A stretch of DNA of 24,142 nucleotides from Treponema sp. UBA6988 (GTDB taxonomy: Bacteria; Spirochaetota; Spirochaetia; Treponematales; Treponemataceae): the NCBI GenBank assembly GCA_002448445.1, contig DJYC01000049.1:1-24142 (forward strand), given 5' to 3'. Positions 7,745 through 14,521 of the stretch are shown one piece after another; position 1 is the stretch's first letter; each line of letters starts with the position of its first letter. The notes beneath the pieces are model-generated. The model had not been told where the DNA came from. It saw only the letters and a program-made list of their open reading frames with translations, and ran no database searches. Position numbers and translations under genes: made by a program.

Positions 7745-8726
7745 GGAAAATCCTCCGCAGCAAAAGTTTTGGAATGCGGACAATCATGCCTATGCAAAGG
7801 CGGGTGTAGGTTAAAGAAATTGCAATGTTGTCGCGCACCATGCGGAAATTTGAAATGCCGTCCTGGGGGTATGTTACCCTTACACCGTAATTCAAAATCT
7901 CCCAGCCTGCCCATGAAAGGTGAACAAGAATGTCCGTGTCAAAACCCATGCGGGCGTTGATGTGGGCATGGCTCTTTATTAACTTTTGCAAAGCCTTTGA
8001 CGGATAAACCCTGTAGCCGCAAAGAACATCTTTAATAGAAGAATCCCATGTTACAAAGCGGGCCCACCTGTTGGAAATTTCCCTGCCATTTTTACGCTTA
8101 AGGGGAACACTCTCGTCATATTCAGGGTAGCCGCATATTATTTTTTCAGGATTAGCTTCTGCCTCTTTCAAAAAGAAAGCGCATCGTGATGAGTCGTGCT
8201 GACCGTCTGCGTCTATTTGGAAAACATGGGTAAAGCCAAGAGACAGGGCTTTTTTTACGCCTGCAAAAAATGCCTTACCCTTGCCGCTGTTTTTTTTGAG
8301 CGGAAGAAGAATGCAAAGGGGCGAAAGTTTGGAAGCAGAAAGAATAAGTTCCTTGTTCTTAGAATCATTTCCGTCGTCCACCAGAATCATCGGGATTCCG
8401 CAATAGCAAAGGTTTTGAACAACAGAAGCAAGGGCTGCCCCATGGTTGTAGACCGGTATTACAAAGCAGGGGTTAAAGTTGCAAAGGCTTGTGTCTTTGG
8501 AAGGCATATTTATGTTAAAAGAATACGACGTGTCGGCAGATTCACCCGCGTTAGCAGATGGCACACCTGTATTAGCAAATGCTGCACCTGTGCTGACAGA
8601 CGCGCCCGAGTTAGCAGATACACCAGTATCAGCAGATGTCGCACCAGAGTTATCAGAAAAAACCGAGTTGGCAGAAGAAGCCATGTTGCCAGACAAAGCA
8701 ATTGTAGAAAAAGACTCAATATTCAT
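7737..8726 (-). CDS. GT2 glycosyltransferase, N-terminal half of ApeJ, with repeat extension
   Basis: The protein has 329 residues. Residues 86-310 form a GT-A fold family 2 glycosyltransferase: CFVIPVYNHG start, VDDGN nucleotide-binding motif (116-120), and IDADGQHD with the metal-binding DxD (about 171-178). The acceptor region follows (DVLCGYRVYPSKAL, GFDTDILV). It should transfer a sugar from a nucleotide donor onto a lipid or polyene acceptor. Residues 11-66 are a low-complexity Ser/Ala/Asn/Gly/Thr extension made of 6-7-residue repeats and not part of the GT fold. The ATG at 8726 overlaps the dehydratase stop as ATGA, which favours translation of the extension. An internal ATG at 8507 would give a protein without it. 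In related clusters this domain is fused to the acyltransferase encoded just downstream. Confidence 0.85.
   Translation of the reverse strand: MNIESFSTIALSGNMASSANSVFSDNSGATSADTGVSANSGASVSTGAAFANTGVPSANAGESADTSYSFNINMPSKDTSLCNFNPCFVIPVYNHGAALASVVQNLCYCGIPMILVDDGNDSKNKELILSASKLSPLCILLPLKKNSGKGKAFFAGVKKALSLGFTHVFQIDADGQHDSSRCAFFLKEAEANPEKIICGYPEYDESVPLKRKNGREISNRWARFVTWDSSIKDVLCGYRVYPSKALQKLIKSHAHINARMGFDTDILVHLSWAGWEILNYGVRVTYPQDGISNFRMVRDNIAISLTYTRLCIGMIVRIPKLLLRRIFRG
8529..8696 (-). repeat. In-frame 18/21-bp degenerate tandem repeats
   Basis: About nine units of 18 or 21 bp occur, many beginning (plus strand) GCAGAT or a close variant, each ending near TTA or TTG. Unit lengths are multiples of three, so gain or loss of units would keep the glycosyltransferase in frame. 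A matching unit, GCAGATGYCSCRCCA, also occurs in the ligase gene at 10990-11004. Confidence 0.65.
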
Positions 8727-9100
8727 AAAACCGCCGTCCCGCTAGAATAGACTTTATCCTTTTGAACAGAATCGCAAAGGGAAAATGAAAGGGTTCCGCT
8801 AAGCAGGTCTTGCTCAAGGCTCAAAAGAACTGTCGCTCCCGGCATAACAGGAGAAGGAAACTTTACCCGCTTTATTTCCTTGGCAAAGCCTTCAAGCCCA
8901 AGATACTTCTTTGCAAAGCGGTCAACAAGATAAATCTGAGCAACAGCCGGAAAAAGCTTAAAGGCAGGAAAGTGGCCGTCAAAAAAATCTGATTCAGGAG
9001 AAATAAAAACTTCAAGGCAGACGCTTTTTGTCTTAGACTGGGCATCCGAGCTTTGGGAAACTATTCTTTCGTTCTGAATCGAATGCAAATTAGCGCACAT
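8723..9100 (-). CDS. Hotdog 3-hydroxyacyl-ACP dehydratase, ApeI-like
   Basis: The predicted protein has 125 residues. The motif FFDGHFPAFKLFPAVAQIYL matches the FabA/FabZ hotdog family, with the catalytic His in GHFP and the helix that normally starts PGVxQ, here LFPAVAQ. ApeI dehydratases remove water from the 3-hydroxyacyl intermediate during polyene extension in the cytosol. The ATG at 9100 is preferred: it lies four bases after the ligase stop and gives a length typical of ApeI. A GTG at 9169 would overlap the ligase by 65 bp and add an Arg/Lys-rich tail not seen in the family. It overlaps the glycosyltransferase start as ATGA. The matching ketosynthase and ketoreductase are not in the window. 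Confidence 0.8.
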   Translation of the reverse strand: MCANLHSIQNERIVSQSSDAQSKTKSVCLEVFISPESDFFDGHFPAFKLFPAVAQIYLVDRFAKKYLGLEGFAKEIKRVKFPSPVMPGATVLLSLEQDLLSGTLSFSLCDSVQKDKVYSSGTAVL

Positions 9101-9104
9101 GGCC

Positions 9105-11180
9105 TTAGTCTTCCGCCTTCTCAAAAAGGAGAGCAATGTCTTCCTTGTGTTTTTTACCCTGAACATCACAGGGAAGCTTTTCTACAAAACGCCACTTCTT
9201 TGGAATTACAACATTCTCAAAATACTGCATCAAAAAGTCGTGGAAGAATTTGTTAACTTCAAGCTTTTTTACACCGCCAAACTTTTTCTTTCCTTCATCA
9301 TTGAATTCAATTGCGGCTGCAAGGTACTGGCGGCGGTCTTCAAGGGCAATAACCTTTACGTCGCGGACAAAGCCGGTCTGCAAAATACGGTTTTCGACTT
9401 CGGTCATGGAAATGCGTTTTTCTTCTATTTTAACTATGGAATCTGCCCTTCCCTTAAGCAAAAAGCGTCCGTCATCCAGAATGTCCACCAGGTCTGCCGT
9501 AGCAAAGCCTTCCGGGTTTTTGATGTAAGGGGAAATTATTCGCAGGCATCCGTCGTCCCCCTTCCAAATTTTTGCGTTGTCAAAAGGAGTCCATTCAAGC
9601 CCCTTCTTGCTCTGCCTGTAGGCAATGCCGCTTGTCTCTGTTGAACCGTAAACTTCCAGTGGCCAAAAGCCAAAGACCTTGTCCGTCTGCTCTGCAACGT
9701 CGGGGGTAAGTACGCCGCCACTTGTAAAGATAAAGCAGCCGCTTGTCGGTAGCTTGCCCTCTATTTCTACGGTACGCTTTAAAAAAGCCGGGGTTGCAAT
9801 AATCATGTAGGGGCCGTCGTTCAAAGTTTCAAATTCTTCCGGGAACTCTATCCTCTTTCTGCGGAATGGAGTGCCCAGTGTAAAAGGAAGCGAAATGCCG
9901 AACAAAAAGCCGTATATGTGGTGCTGGCTAACAGTTGTAACAAGCTTTCGGCTGCAAAATTCATCCCCCCACTTGGAGATGATGAATTTATTGTCAAGCT
10001 CAAATTCCGTCATGCGCTGGACAACAGCCTTGGGCTTTCCGGTACTGCCGGAGGTGTACATAAATATTTCCGTCTTATCCGCATCAATAGCAGGGGAAGT
10101 TCTTATCTCTTTTTCAGAAGGAAGCAAAGAATCTTCTATTATATTGCTTATGCTAAAGGCCCCCTCTGCCGTCTGGTCAGTCAGGAATTCAACTCCGGGA
10201 GCCTTTATTTCCTTTATAAAGCTGTGCGTAATGTTCTGGGTAAGCAAAACCCTTTTTCCGCACTGCAAAAGAGCCGTAAATGTGCACAAGAAATACCAGT
10301 AGTCCTCGCAGTGCAAAATCCAAACGCTGCAAGAAGAATGTTCCGGATTGGAAAGAAAGGCGCGGACCCTTGCCGTAGCCGTAAGAAAGTCCAGCCAAGT
10401 CTTGTATTTTTTGGAAGACCAAGTGTTTTCATAGCAAAGGACGTAGTCATCCTTGCGGGAATCGTTCTTAAACTTTGTGATTGAATGTTCGCTGGGCATT
10501 TTCTTATTCACCTGAATCCTGATAATATATTCAACGGCAAACATAAGACCCATAAGGCCATACGAAATACCGCCATTGTACAAAGACCAAACCGCATCGC
10601 TGCATTTTAGCGCGGTAAAAGCGGAAATGCCTGCGTTCAGGATAAAAAACAGGCACCACGCAATGCAAACCTTGCGGCAGTAACGCTCAACACTTCTTTC
10701 CTTTACAGAATTCAGTATTGACTTGTCCGCCATAGTAGCAAAGCGGAAAATTATGTTGGGCCCCCAAACCAGGGAACTTGCAAAAACAAAAAGAAAAGTT
10801 GTGGTAACCGCCACCGAATAAAGCTTTAGGAAAACCGCCTGGTTGGTAAAAAAACAGGCAATTCCCGCCGCCAAAAAAAGGCTTGCTCCCAAAAACGGCT
10901 TAAAGCGCCGCCAAAAAGACCTGCCCTTTGAAGAAGGTGCGGAAACCCCGCCAGCCAAAGTGGCAGCTCCACCAAAAGCCCCCCTGCCTGCAGATGCCCC
11001 GCCAACAGAAGCTCCAGCAGAAGCAGACTTACCCTTTATCCCCGCGCTAAGAAAAGCCGCAAAAGAAAGCGCAATAACGCAAAGCGACAAAATCCTAACA
11101 GGCAGCTTAAGCACCACCAGAAAGGCAAAAACAACTACAGGATAAAGAGCCGTAAGGACAGCCGCAATTACTTTAACCAT
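9105..11180 (-). CDS. Membrane-anchored aryl/acyl:ACP ligase, ApeG-ApeH fusion
   Basis: The protein has 691 residues in two parts. Residues 1-245 form a polytopic membrane domain of the COG4648 (ApeG-like) type, with signature stretches FRFATMADKSI, VERYCRKV and WSLYNGGISYGLMGLMF. Residues 260-691 are an adenylate-forming enzyme with P-loop YTSGSTGKPKAV, the A5 motif EVYGSTETSG, GRADSIVKIEEKRIS near the hinge, and a C-terminal GKKHKED with a candidate catalytic Lys. ApeH enzymes activate 4-hydroxybenzoate-like starters with ATP and load them on an ACP; fusion to ApeG would hold that step at the inner membrane. Residues 47-86, between two helices, are a Gly/Ala/Ser-rich low-complexity insert. 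The start abuts the second ACP gene (TAG-ATG, no gap). Confidence 0.85.
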   Translation of the reverse strand: MVKVIAAVLTALYPVVVFAFLVVLKLPVRILSLCVIALSFAAFLSAGIKGKSASAGASVGGASAGRGAFGGAATLAGGVSAPSSKGRSFWRRFKPFLGASLFLAAGIACFFTNQAVFLKLYSVAVTTTFLFVFASSLVWGPNIIFRFATMADKSILNSVKERSVERYCRKVCIAWCLFFILNAGISAFTALKCSDAVWSLYNGGISYGLMGLMFAVEYIIRIQVNKKMPSEHSITKFKNDSRKDDYVLCYENTWSSKKYKTWLDFLTATARVRAFLSNPEHSSCSVWILHCEDYWYFLCTFTALLQCGKRVLLTQNITHSFIKEIKAPGVEFLTDQTAEGAFSISNIIEDSLLPSEKEIRTSPAIDADKTEIFMYTSGSTGKPKAVVQRMTEFELDNKFIISKWGDEFCSRKLVTTVSQHHIYGFLFGISLPFTLGTPFRRKRIEFPEEFETLNDGPYMIIATPAFLKRTVEIEGKLPTSGCFIFTSGGVLTPDVAEQTDKVFGFWPLEVYGSTETSGIAYRQSKKGLEWTPFDNAKIWKGDDGCLRIISPYIKNPEGFATADLVDILDDGRFLLKGRADSIVKIEEKRISMTEVENRILQTGFVRDVKVIALEDRRQYLAAAIEFNDEGKKKFGGVKKLEVNKFFHDFLMQYFENVVIPKKWRFVEKLPCDVQGKKHKEDIALLFEKAED
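10923..11042 (-). repeat. Low-complexity Gly/Ala/Ser insert in the ligase gene
   Basis: This encodes residues 47-86 of the ligase, a Gly/Ala/Ser stretch with little else. The DNA is built of roughly 18-bp units on the plus strand, one of which (10990-11004) matches a unit of the glycosyltransferase repeat at 8632-8646. It falls in a loop between predicted helices, where length change should be tolerated. Confidence 0.55.
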
Positions 11181-11426
11181 CTATTGCTGGGTGTAGGGAT
11201 ACAAAGTGTCCACGACGTCCTGCATAGTGCGAACCGTCCTAAAAATTTCCGGGTCAATCTTTACGGGAATAAAATCCTTGGTCTTAACAACAAGGTCAAT
11301 AAAGTCAATGGAATCCAAGTCCATGTCATCCACAAGCTTGGCATCGGGAAGAACCTTGTCCTCCTCAACCTCAAATTCATTCACCATAATTGTTTTTATC
11401 TTCTGATAAAGTTCATTCTTTGTCAT
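11181..11426 (-). CDS. Acyl carrier protein 2, ApeF-like
   Basis: This 81-residue acidic four-helix carrier protein has the phosphopantetheine attachment motif DLDSID, with the serine at about residue 39. Its ATG overlaps the stop of the first ACP by one base (TAATG) and its own stop abuts the ligase ATG, so the three are translated as a coupled set. In aryl-polyene systems two distinct ACPs (ApeE and ApeF) carry the growing chain; which one this equals is judged from position only. The activating phosphopantetheinyl transferase is not in the window. Confidence 0.9.
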   Translation of the reverse strand: MTKNELYQKIKTIMVNEFEVEEDKVLPDAKLVDDMDLDSIDFIDLVVKTKDFIPVKIDPEIFRTVRTMQDVVDTLYPYTQQ

Positions 11427-11695
11427 TACTGTCCGTCCTTTTCCTGGGCAATATATTGTGCAAGAGCATTAATGGAAGCAAAGCGTTTCTTGTTCTCCTC
11501 GTTCTCGGAAGAAAATTTAACGCCAAAGTGCTTCTTGAGCGCAACGCCAAGTTCAAGCGCGTCAATAGAATCAAGGCCAAGCCCTTCTCCAAACAAAGGC
11601 TCATCGTCTTTTATGTCATCAGCCGTAAGGTCTTCCAGCTCAAGAGAAGAAATAACAACGTCCTTTATTTCCTTTTTCAGCACTTCAATATCCAT
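11426..11695 (-). CDS. Acyl carrier protein 1, ApeE-like
   Basis: This 89-residue carrier protein has the motif GLGLDSIDALELGVALKKHF, in which the serine of DSID is the phosphopantetheine site. An acidic first helix (EVLKKEIKDVVISSLELEDL) and a Lys/Glu-rich loop before the last helix complete a normal ACP. The ATG at 11695 is chosen because AGGAG ends five bases before it; the GTG at 11701 would overlap that site. It is the first gene of the cluster in the direction of transcription. Its difference from the second ACP suggests separate roles, for example starter loading versus extension. Confidence 0.9.
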   Translation of the reverse strand: MDIEVLKKEIKDVVISSLELEDLTADDIKDDEPLFGEGLGLDSIDALELGVALKKHFGVKFSSENEENKKRFASINALAQYIAQEKDGQ

Positions 11696-11746
11696 AAACA
11701 CTCCTGAATTCCAGTTTTTTTTAAGCTGTCCAATTTTCTTCCTAAA

Positions 11747-11775
11747 ATGTTACAGTATTTTGCCCAAAAATACAA
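11747..11775 (-). promoter_or_regulatory. Possible promoter of the ACP-ligase-transferase unit
   Basis: TTGTAT (11775-11770) and TAACAT (11752-11747) are 17 bp apart on the minus strand, leaving a leader of about 45 nt before the AGGAG and ATG at 11695. Both hexamers are weak matches, so this is tentative. Confidence 0.3.
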
Positions 11776-11862
11776 GAGAAAGATTTTTTCTTCTTTTCTT
11801 CTGGACCAAGCGTCCGGTAAAACTGTGCCGTCCCCCTGGGTCGGCAAAAGCTTGGAAATTCG

Positions 11863-11949
11863 CCCGCTTTCCAGGGTTCCGGCTTTCGCCTCCATTGCCT
11901 GACGGCAATGCGTTCCGCACCCTTCCAATCGGGGGTAGGATTTATTTGC
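11863..11949 (-). repeat. Dispersed repeat copy, CCCGATTGGAAGGG...CCCTGGAAAGCGGG
   Basis: On the minus strand the copy runs GCAAATAAATCCTA, then CCCCCGATTGGAAGGG (11935-11920). A CATTGCC/GGCAATG hairpin and GGAGGCGAAAGCCGGA follow, then CCCTGGAAAGCGGG (11876-11863). The two end motifs and the 12-nt flank match the copy at 21850-21944. It fills most of the gap between the deaminase and the ACP operon; no gene is visible in 11702-11965. Confidence 0.75.
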
Positions 11950-11965
11950 AGACGCCCTCTAAGAA

Positions 11966-12418
11966 TCAGTACCTTTTGGCACCGGTTTTTACATAGTCTT
12001 CAAAGAGCTTTAGGCATTCTTCGCGCTTGCATTCCTGGGCAGAGTAAAGGTCGCTTTTGCCCTCAAAGCACTTGTAGAATTCATCGTCGCGGAAGTTGAT
12101 TTTGTCAGTGTCAGAAACCTTGCAGCCGTAAAAGACCTTGCGTATGTTTGCCCAGAGGATTCCTCCCAGGCACATTGGGCAGGGTTCGGCAGTCGTGTAG
12201 AGTTCGCAGCTGGAAAGGTTGTGGGTTCCAAGATTTTTGCAGGCGTTGCGGATAGCTTCCATTTCTCCGTGGCAGGTTGGGTCGTTTTTTAACAGGACGG
12301 AATTGTGCCCCCGCCCCACAATTTTGCCATCTTTTACTATTACGCAGCCAAAAGGTCCGCCGTGTCCGCTTTTTATTCCTTCGTATGCTTCTTGTATAGC
12401 TTCGTCCATGTAGTCCAT
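11966..12418 (-). CDS. Guanine-deaminase-type nucleoside deaminase
   Basis: The predicted protein has 150 residues and a cytidine-deaminase fold. The zinc site is complete: HGE in DPTCHGEMEAI (His ligand and catalytic Glu) and PCPMC (two Cys ligands). The surroundings (GGPFGCVIVKDGKIVGRGHN, YTTAEPCPMCLGGILWANIRKVFYG) resemble the short bacterial guanine deaminases (GuaD-like) more than the tRNA adenosine deaminase TadA, which usually reads VPVGAV here. Likely reaction: guanine to xanthine in purine salvage. The ATG at 12418 is chosen because a TGATATAAT box ends seven bases before it; an in-frame ATG at 12424 would sit one base from that box. A longer upstream reading frame is rejected because it runs through a separate small gene. 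No Shine-Dalgarno is visible. Confidence 0.85.
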   Translation of the reverse strand: MDYMDEAIQEAYEGIKSGHGGPFGCVIVKDGKIVGRGHNSVLLKNDPTCHGEMEAIRNACKNLGTHNLSSCELYTTAEPCPMCLGGILWANIRKVFYGCKVSDTDKINFRDDEFYKCFEGKSDLYSAQECKREECLKLFEDYVKTGAKRY

Positions 12419-12425
12419 AGGCATA

Positions 12426-12434
12426 ATTATATCA
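12426..12434 (-). promoter_or_regulatory. Extended -10 promoter of the deaminase gene
   Basis: TGATATAAT (12434-12426) is an extended -10 box with no recognisable -35. Seven bases separate it from the ATG at 12418, so the transcript would be leaderless. It overlaps the spacer after the small membrane protein gene. Confidence 0.45.
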
Positions 12435-12438
12435 CAAT

Positions 12439-12603
12439 CTATTGCAATATTCTGTAAACAAAGTAGGCTACAGCCAAGGCTATGTCTATTCCGCCCAAGA
12501 TAAAGAGCATTGTGCGCATGGAAAAGCCGTTTACAAATTTGTTGCGCAGGATAAAAATAAGGTCTATAAAGGCGATTAGCAGCAAAAGTTTTAAAATAGT
12601 CAT
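12439..12603 (-). CDS. 54-residue two-helix membrane protein
   Basis: This short reading frame of 54 codons starts MTILKLLLLIAFIDLIFILR, has a polar turn with NKFVNGFSMR, and a second helix TMLFILGGIDIALAVAYFVY before RILQ. Both halves are strongly hydrophobic and each contains one Asp within the helix (residues 14 and 40), giving a hairpin-like protein. It has a consensus-like promoter (TTGACA, 17 bp, TAAATT) placed 8 bp before the ATG, and it ends 20 bp before the deaminase start. Promoter, hydropathy and position support a real gene; the family is not recognised. Confidence 0.65.
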   Translation of the reverse strand: MTILKLLLLIAFIDLIFILRNKFVNGFSMRTMLFILGGIDIALAVAYFVYRILQ

Positions 12604-12611
12604 AATTCGTA

Positions 12612-12640
12612 AATTTAGCAGAAGTGGCAGGGATTGTCAA
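12612..12640 (-). promoter_or_regulatory. Promoter of the small membrane protein gene, likely leaderless
   Basis: A perfect -35 TTGACA (12640-12635) and TAAATT (12617-12612) are separated by 17 bp on the minus strand. The ATG at 12603 follows after 8 bases, leaving no space for a ribosome-binding site. Confidence 0.55.
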
Positions 12641-12662
12641 GGAATGGCAAACCAAACTTACG

Positions 12663-12771
12663 CCCGATTGGAAGGGTTGCCATCGGCAAGACCGCCCTTA
12701 GGCGGGCCGGAGCGGTAGCGCAGCCCTGGAAAGCGGGTGGCGCAAAGGGGCAGACAGTCGAGTTAGCCAAG
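12663..12771 (+). repeat. Dispersed repeat copy with GTTAGCCAAG tail
   Basis: The copy opens with CCCGATTGGAAGGG (12663-12676), followed by TTGCC/GGCAA and CCGCC/GGCGG hairpins and GGAGCGGTAGCGCAG. CCCTGGAAAGCGGG (12724-12737) follows, then a tail GGCGCAAAGGGGCAGACAGTCGAGTTAGCCAAG. The tail is matched in inverted orientation at 24101-24137. It sits in the divergent gap between the small gene and RNase Y, which otherwise holds only promoters. Confidence 0.75.
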
Positions 12772-12850
12772 AAATAATATGGTAGAGCACAAGGCAGTAC
12801 CGTCCAGAAAAATAGAAAAAATATTTATTTCTATATTACATATTTTACAT

Positions 12851-12879
12851 TTGACATTAGCGCATTTTTTCTATACTAT
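12851..12879 (+). promoter_or_regulatory. Promoter of rny
   Basis: A consensus -35 TTGACA (12851-12856) and TACTAT (12874-12879) are separated by 17 bp in very AT-rich DNA. The start would fall near 12886, giving a leader of about 29 nt that contains GGAG before the ATG at 12915. Confidence 0.65.
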
Positions 12880-12914
12880 ATTAATGAACAATTTTAAATA
12901 CAATGGAGATTTGT

Positions 12915-14447
12915 ATGGACAAAATGATTCTGTACATCGTGCTCCCCGTTGCAGGAATTGTTCTTGGATGGACTATTCGCTGGATTTATGCCAGATTTCA
13001 ACTTTCCGCCTCGGAACAAAAAGCCGAACGCGTTAAACAGGATGCCATAAAGGAAGCAGAAGCTCTCAAAAAAGAGATTCAGCTTCAAGCAAGAGAACAA
13101 CTCATTCAGGACCGAAACCAGCAGGAGCGGGAGAACCACGAGCGCCGTAAAGAAATTCAAGCTTACGAGAGCCGTGTAAACAAGAAAGAGGAGCTTTTGG
13201 ACAAGCGTGCCCAAGAGTTTGAAAAGAGGGAAAAAGAGTTTTCCGCAAGGGATGCAGAGTTTGCAAAGCACGCCCAGCAGCTTCAGGACAAGGAAGAAAA
13301 CCTCCGCACAGAACTTGAGCGGATTTCCGGTCTTACCCGTGACGAAGCAAAGGCACTCATCATCAAGAGCCTTGAAAACGAAGCAAAGCATGACGCCCAG
13401 GCCCTTCTTAACAAGATTGACCAGGATGCCCAGCTTGCAGCGGAAAAGAGGGCTCAGACGGTGCTGCTTTCCACAATTCAGCGCATTGCTACGGAAGTCA
13501 CAGGCGATTTGACCGTTGCTACAGTCTCCCTTCCTTCAGACGAGATGAAGGGACGCATAATTGGCCGCGAGGGACGCAATATCCGTACCCTGGAAACGCT
13601 TACCGGTGTAGACATCATCATAGACGACACGCCGGAAGCTGTTGTAATAAGCTGCTTTGACCCCGTACGCAAGGAAATTGCCAAGGAATCACTTGAGCGC
13701 CTTATAACTGACGGCCGCATTCACCCTGCCCGCATAGAAGAAATCGTGCAGAAGGTAACGCGTGAAATTCAGCAGAAGATTTACGAAGAGGGCGAAAAGG
13801 TTCTCTTTGACCTTGGAATCCACAACATGGGTCAGGACGGAGTGCGCGCTTTGGGAAGGCTTTACTTCCGCACAAGCTACGGACAGAACGTTCTTACCCA
13901 CTCACGCGAAGTTGCAGAAATTGCAAGCCTTCTTGCAGCAGAAATTGGTGCAAACCGCGAGCTTGCCAAGAGAGCAGCCCTTTTGCATGACATTGGTAAG
14001 GGAGCAGAAACAGACAGCGACCAGAACCACGCAGAAGTTGGCGCAGAAATGGCACGCAAGATGGGAGAAGAGCCCCGCGTAGTAAACGCCATCGCCGCCC
14101 ACCACAACGACGTTGAGCCGCAGACTACGGAAGCCGTAATCGTACAGATTGCAGACGCAATAAGTGCTGCCCGTCCGGGTGCAAGACGCGAAACTGTAGA
14201 CAACTATGTTAAGCGCCTTGAAAACCTTGAGGAAACAGCAAAGAAGTTTACCGGTGTTGAACAGGCTTATGCCATCCAGGCAGGCCGCGAACTCCGCATC
14301 TTGGTAAACAACGAAAAGATTCCGGATGAGCAGGTTAAGGATCTTGCAAAGAGCATTGCAAAGCAGATCGAAGACGACTTGCGCTACCCGGGAAGAATCA
14401 AGATTACGATGATCCGCGAGACACGCATAATCGAATACGCAAGGTAA
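12915..14447 (+). CDS. rny: Ribonuclease Y
   Basis: The predicted protein has 510 residues. Order of parts: a single N-terminal membrane helix (about 4-23), a long charged coiled coil (about 30-190), a KH domain (about 205-270, with GRIIGREGRNIR), and an HD domain (about 325-425, with LTHSREVAEIA and LLHDIGKG, the metal-binding His-Asp near residues 358-359). A conserved C-terminal part follows, ending PGRIKITMIRETRIIEYAR. RNase Y is a membrane-anchored endonuclease that begins decay of many mRNAs in bacteria lacking a classic RNase E. The ATG at 12915 is preferred over an upstream one at 12903 because GGAG lies six bases before it. It has its own promoter and a strong terminator, so it is a single-gene unit. 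Length and order are normal for the family. Confidence 0.97.
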   Translation: MDKMILYIVLPVAGIVLGWTIRWIYARFQLSASEQKAERVKQDAIKEAEALKKEIQLQAREQLIQDRNQQERENHERRKEIQAYESRVNKKEELLDKRAQEFEKREKEFSARDAEFAKHAQQLQDKEENLRTELERISGLTRDEAKALIIKSLENEAKHDAQALLNKIDQDAQLAAEKRAQTVLLSTIQRIATEVTGDLTVATVSLPSDEMKGRIIGREGRNIRTLETLTGVDIIIDDTPEAVVISCFDPVRKEIAKESLERLITDGRIHPARIEEIVQKVTREIQQKIYEEGEKVLFDLGIHNMGQDGVRALGRLYFRTSYGQNVLTHSREVAEIASLLAAEIGANRELAKRAALLHDIGKGAETDSDQNHAEVGAEMARKMGEEPRVVNAIAAHHNDVEPQTTEAVIVQIADAISAARPGARRETVDNYVKRLENLEETAKKFTGVEQAYAIQAGRELRILVNNEKIPDEQVKDLAKSIAKQIEDDLRYPGRIKITMIRETRIIEYAR

Positions 14448-14469
14448 TTTTTTACCAAGCAACAAAAGG

Positions 14470-14497
14470 CCGCTCCATCAGGGGGCGGTTTTTTTTT
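14470..14497 (+). terminator. Rho-independent terminator after rny
   Basis: CCGCTCC (14470-14476) pairs with GGGGCGG (14482-14488), with one G-T pair, around an ATCAG loop, and is followed by nine T. It lies 23 bp after the rny stop. Confidence 0.85.
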
Positions 14498-14521
14498 ATT
14501 CGTAATGGAAGTTTTTTCCCA

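Noticed and set aside
8479..8745. Plus-strand frame with clean ADxxPxL-like repeats
   Set aside because: It is the complement of the repeat in the glycosyltransferase gene, crosses the dehydratase junction and has no start signal; the regularity comes from the DNA repeat.
10843..11145. Plus-strand Pro/Ala-rich frame
   Set aside because: It mirrors the Gly/Ala/Ser insert and helices of the ligase gene on the other strand.
12425..12655. N-terminal extension of the deaminase giving a 229-residue protein
   Set aside because: The extra residues read through the small membrane protein gene in another frame and have no conserved sequence; a -10 box and normal family length support the start at 12418.
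13902..14465. 187-codon minus-strand frame opposite rny
   Set aside because: Antisense to the conserved HD and C-terminal regions of RNase Y, Cys-rich and lacking any family feature.
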